From NCBI GenBank assembly GCA_026390495.1, contig JAPLFV010000308.1, forward strand, positions 22,332 to 54,508: DNA of 32,177 nucleotides, given 5' to 3'. The position numbers were made by a program, and so were the translations under genes. This stretch comes from Pseudomonadota bacterium (GTDB lineage: Bacteria; Bdellovibrionota_B; Oligoflexia; Oligoflexales; RGVZ01). The stretch's first letter is position 1. Each line of letters opens with the position of its first letter. The notes below the pieces were generated by a model, which made no database searches, had not been told where the DNA came from, and saw only the letters and a list, made by a program, of their open reading frames with translations. Below, piece by piece: positions 28,850-32,177 of this stretch.

Positions 28850-29590
28850 GTGACAATTCAATGGCGAAATCTTTTGAAAGCCATATTGCTTTTGGGAGTT
28901 ATGAATACAGTTACCGCTTGTAAAGATGGTGCTAAGGAAAGCTCTTCTGCTCAAGGCCCAAAGGATCCCGCTTGCTCTAGTAAAACTGCGGCTCAATGTT
29001 CAAAGAGTGCTGACTGCACAACTAGTGGAACTGAATGTATCGTGAGCTCGACTTTTTGTAAAAAATTTGCAGCAAAGGACGAATGTGCAAAAATGACCTC
29101 CTGCAGTTGGGATGAGACGTTAGAGTCTTGTGATGCGCCAAAGTCGTCTGGGACAGGCGGAACTGGTGGTTCAGGCTCAGATTCCACCGCAACTTGCGAG
29201 TCCATTACAAGTTCTGCTGAGTGCGGGACTAACTTTAGTTGTGAATGGAATGCTGGATTAAACCGATGTTTGAGCAAATCAACAACAGATTCAAACTCTA
29301 CTTCAACCTCTTGTGGTCAAATTTTCAATCAAACGTCATGTGCAGCTAAAACTGGTTGTCAGTGGAATGGAACGACTTGCGTTGCTTCGACGACTTATAG
29401 TTCTTGCGGTAGCTACACTCAGACACAGTGCGTTGCGCCTTTGTGTTCTTGGACGGGAACACAATGTATTGAGGCAAACACCAATGGAACTGGAACAAAC
29501 GCATCTTGTACTGGCAAAGAACTATTGATGTGCTTGTTTGCAAAAGGTTGTACCTGGAAATTCCCAATGGGTCCTTGCCAGGCCAAATAG
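28850..29590 (+). CDS. Cysteine-rich lipoprotein with six tandem four-Cys modules
   Basis: GTG start with GGGAGG; lipobox-like VTAC; repeated C-x(6-9)-C-x(5)-C-x-W-x(n)-C modules. Confidence 0.75.
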   Translation: MTIQWRNLLKAILLLGVMNTVTACKDGAKESSSAQGPKDPACSSKTAAQCSKSADCTTSGTECIVSSTFCKKFAAKDECAKMTSCSWDETLESCDAPKSSGTGGTGGSGSDSTATCESITSSAECGTNFSCEWNAGLNRCLSKSTTDSNSTSTSCGQIFNQTSCAAKTGCQWNGTTCVASTTYSSCGSYTQTQCVAPLCSWTGTQCIEANTNGTGTNASCTGKELLMCLFAKGCTWKFPMGPCQAK

Positions 29591-29631
29591 ATTCGAATCG
29601 CGTAACACATTTAGATTAAATTGAAACCCCA

Positions 29632-29659
29632 GTGGTTTGAATTCGAAAATTCAAATCAC
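29632..29659. terminator. Stem-loop between convergent genes, possible bidirectional terminator
   Basis: GTGGTTTGAATT-CGAA-AATTCAAATCAC, 12-bp stem with one G.U; no clear T tract. Confidence 0.5.
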
Positions 29660-30387
29660 GGTAATTTGATCTCAATATGTTCAATATCATTTGATTTGTT
29701 TGGTGCGACAGCAATCGTTGTACTTGTGAGCTGATAGCCTTTATCATTCTTGTGGACGATGGCAACTTTAGCGGGATCAGATGTTAGATTAACCGACAAT
29801 ATTGAGCTTGTCTGCTCAACGATGGTTGTCAATGTTTTAGTTGTCAAACTGAAATACTGAATGCTTTTTTGATCATCTTCAGAAATTTTCTTGTCATTGT
29901 TTGTCTCTTTATTAATTGTTTCAAAGATGATCCCGATGACTTTTTGCTTTCCCAATTCGCTTTGTATGGAATCAAGCATGAAATGCCAACGTTGAATCAG
30001 TCTTTGATCCGAGTTCCAAATCCAATGCTGTTGATTTGATGATTGATCCAAGATGAGAATATTGGCGTAATGAGTTTTCTCCATTTTTGAACCACTACTA
30101 TGTAATGGATAGTCTCCGTCGTTGTCAGAAGATAGACTGAGTGGAATCATGGCATAATTTGTACCCATGATTGATTCAGGTCGACTGAGTTTCTTGATTT
30201 TTGGAGCGCTTGCAATTGGCTGAGATTCAACGCTCAATGACGGGCTTGTGTGTCGTGTCTTTGGGAGGAAGTTAAGTAATAGAAATGCTCCAGCTAGTAC
30301 GACGCCGACCATGGTAAACAGGATTAGGTATCCATTGATGCGCCAAACTCTGAGGTCGTTTTTTGAAAAGTTGTGTTCGGTTTGCAT
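29656..30387 (-). CDS. Hypothetical single-pass membrane protein
   Basis: MQTEHNFSKNDLRVWRINGYLILFTMVGVVLAGAFLLLNFL...; start ATG 30387 preceded by AAGGAGACAAAA. Confidence 0.65.
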   Translation of the reverse strand: MQTEHNFSKNDLRVWRINGYLILFTMVGVVLAGAFLLLNFLPKTRHTSPSLSVESQPIASAPKIKKLSRPESIMGTNYAMIPLSLSSDNDGDYPLHSSGSKMEKTHYANILILDQSSNQQHWIWNSDQRLIQRWHFMLDSIQSELGKQKVIGIIFETINKETNNDKKISEDDQKSIQYFSLTTKTLTTIVEQTSSILSVNLTSDPAKVAIVHKNDKGYQLTSTTIAVAPNKSNDIEHIEIKLP

Positions 30388-30545
30388 TTTTGTCTCCTTA
30401 CAAGTTGGGATTTTATGAGTGGTAAAGATATGAGCAATGAGGCCACCCAATGGCATTAATGTTTGCTGTATGTAGCATTCGCTGAGAGACTGATTCGTTA
30501 TTTCTTGCACCTTTGACAAATTATAGATTGAGTTACAACTTTGAG

Positions 30546-30929
30546 TTATCTAGCGTCACCCCAATCTGAGTTCTCCGAAAGAGACCCGTAAAAGATATCC
30601 CAAAGAAGTACCGTGGTGGTTCCGATCTCGTTCATTGGCGTTCCGTTTGATAGCTCAAGTGCTTCCTTGTAAGAGTGGGCCTTAATGATTGTAAGGCCCC
30701 CACCGGTGTCAGATTCAGAACCTGGTCCAAAGGCTCCGCCACCACAGGCAACGAGGTTTCCATTGCTGCGAAGCTTTTTTAACCATTGCATGAGCCTGGG
30801 AATTCTTTCTTGAAACTGCTCGTTTGCACGTTCACCTGATTCATTTGCCTTCCAAAGGCATGCAAAAAAAATCTGGCGTTGACCTTCTATTTTTTCAAAA
30901 CTGTTTTCGTGATTTTGTGTCGAGGACAT
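30546..30929 (-). CDS. YCII-related domain protein
   Basis: MSSTQNHEN...RQIFFACLWKANESGE...LKKLRSNGNLVACGGGAFGPGSESDTGGGLTIIKAHSYKEALELSNGTPMNEIG resembles YCII-type dimeric alpha-beta proteins. Start chosen at 30929. Confidence 0.6.
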   Translation of the reverse strand: MSSTQNHENSFEKIEGQRQIFFACLWKANESGERANEQFQERIPRLMQWLKKLRSNGNLVACGGGAFGPGSESDTGGGLTIIKAHSYKEALELSNGTPMNEIGTTTVLLWDIFYGSLSENSDWGDAR

Positions 30930-30990
30930 ATAACTGGACCTTTTGTCTAACTTTGTCTCTCCATTGAGGTGAGAGGCGCATTTTGAGAAT

Positions 30991-31413
30991 CTAATTTGAG
31001 GCAAATTCGATGGTCCATTCAATTCCATATTTGTCTCGAAACATGCCAAAATAAGAGCCCCAAGGACTGTCGGATATAGGCATTTCAACATTTCCGTCTT
31101 TCGACAATCCACTAAACAACTTGTCGGCCTCTTTGCGACTTTCAACACTTACTGAAATCTTGGACCTATTTTCATTTTCATTGACTCGACCCATAATTTC
31201 GGGGACGTCATTTGCCATCAAAACATTTTTACCTATTGGCAAGGCAATATGCATGATCTTGTTTTTCTCTTTATCGGACACCTTGAAATCCGAACTTTCC
31301 AAGTCTTTAAACCGAATAACTTTTGAAAACTCTCCGCCAAACACTGAGCGATAGAACTCAAAGGCATCTTCTGCGTTTCCATTAAAGTTAATGTAGGGAT
31401 TGATGGTTGGCAT
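30991..31413 (-). CDS. PhnB/VOC family protein (glyoxalase-like)
   Basis: INPYINFNGNAEDAFEFYRSVFGGEF...IMHIALPIGKNVLMANDVPE...DSPWGSYFGMFRDKYGIEWTIEF. Confidence 0.85.
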   Translation of the reverse strand: MPTINPYINFNGNAEDAFEFYRSVFGGEFSKVIRFKDLESSDFKVSDKEKNKIMHIALPIGKNVLMANDVPEIMGRVNENENRSKISVSVESRKEADKLFSGLSKDGNVEMPISDSPWGSYFGMFRDKYGIEWTIEFASN

Positions 31414-31902
31414 AAATTCTTCCTCATTTAAACCTGTACAAGTCCTATCAAAATATCTTGGGACATAGAGTAGTCTACAACATAAAGGTTGATTGATGCT
31501 ATCGAGTCGCTCTTTCTAAGCAAGATGTTTATTTTTGGGTCGCATAAACATTCCTATCCATCCAGGTTTGCAATGGTGCAATAATCGGCAATATGGAACA
31601 TTTCCAAAACACTTCTAAATATTATAAACTAGTATCAGCAAAACTAGATTTCATTGTAGGTGTCTAGTCCCAATTGTTGAGGACGTTCTTAAAAAGTTTG
31701 TAGAGGCCAAACCCTCATAGGACTCTCATTTTTATCCAGTAGAGTCTGTCTCAGAAACTCTATTTGAACGAAGATTAGTGATCATCGCGTTTATCTTCTC
31801 TCAGTAAGTTTTTTTTTGGAGGGATCTTTTGGTTTATGGAGAGTCAGAAATAAAAAAATCTTAGTATAAGAAAGGCCATAAAAATTGAAATTTACAAAAG
31901 AA

Positions 31903-32177
31903 ATGACGACGATGTTCAACAAGGGTTTAAGGGCGAACCAGCCCGACTATCAATTCTTTCCTAACGAATCTAGTTCTGGCCTTTATTTATTTTGGGCTAT
32001 TTTGTGTAGTCCATTTTTGATTGTTGGCCCGATAGCGTGGATAGGATTCGAGCTGAATCAGTATTTGACCGAAAATGAATCGTGGCATCGTAGATTCGAG
32101 CAGGTTTTGGCGGCTCCTTCAGATAGGCCATCTTTGTTTCTTTTTGGATTGCTTCTGGCAATTTTGTTTATTGTTGG
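31903..32177 (+). CDS. Partial membrane protein, runs off the right edge
   Basis: Manual translation MTTMFNKGLRANQPDYQFFPNESSSGLYLFWAILCSPFLIVGPIAWIGFELNQYLTENESWHRRFEQVLAAPSDRPSLFLFGLLLAILFIV, open to the edge. Confidence 0.45.
   Translation, partial: MTTMFNKGLRANQPDYQFFPNESSSGLYLFWAILCSPFLIVGPIAWIGFELNQYLTENESWHRRFEQVLAAPSDRPSLFLFGLLLAILFIV

Noticed and set aside
31414-31902. About 490-bp gap examined for a small RNA or mobile element
   Set aside because: AT-rich, with no strong inverted repeat, tRNA-like fold or recognisable element found by eye.

Overview
This is an ordinary-looking, gene-dense chromosomal window. Gene style (many lipoproteins, a CheA-like membrane kinase, a vWA lipoprotein, bactofilin) suggests a Bdellovibrionota-type bacterium, but that is inference. 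It encodes: a partial TraB/GumN-like protein (left edge); a CHASE4-like sensor kinase; a TonB-dependent receptor, RibD, dCMP deaminase and CDF transporter run; a lysophospholipase/GDPD pair; a small outer-membrane protein; a vWA lipoprotein; two tandem GT4 glycosyltransferases; AsnS; ribosomal proteins L13 and S9; bactofilin; a CoA-type NUDIX hydrolase; an alpha/beta hydrolase lipoprotein; a trypsin-like protease; and a 2-oxoglutarate dehydrogenase cluster in the order E2-E3-E1. Downstream are an M48 metalloprotease lipoprotein, a Cys-rich repeat lipoprotein, and YCII and PhnB/VOC proteins. The observations most worth checking are: (1) sucA is split by an apparent deletion of about 106 nt that removes the second half of the ThDP motif; (2) a lipoprotein built of six tandem four-cysteine modules; (3) a compact nested hairpin and a cluster of GTCATCC..GAAGCGAAG-type palindromic repeats between convergent genes; (4) a hydrolase with Asp where the nucleophilic Ser is expected. 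I saw no CRISPR array, prophage, transposase, tRNA or rRNA. I cannot point to a clearly new multi-gene system.
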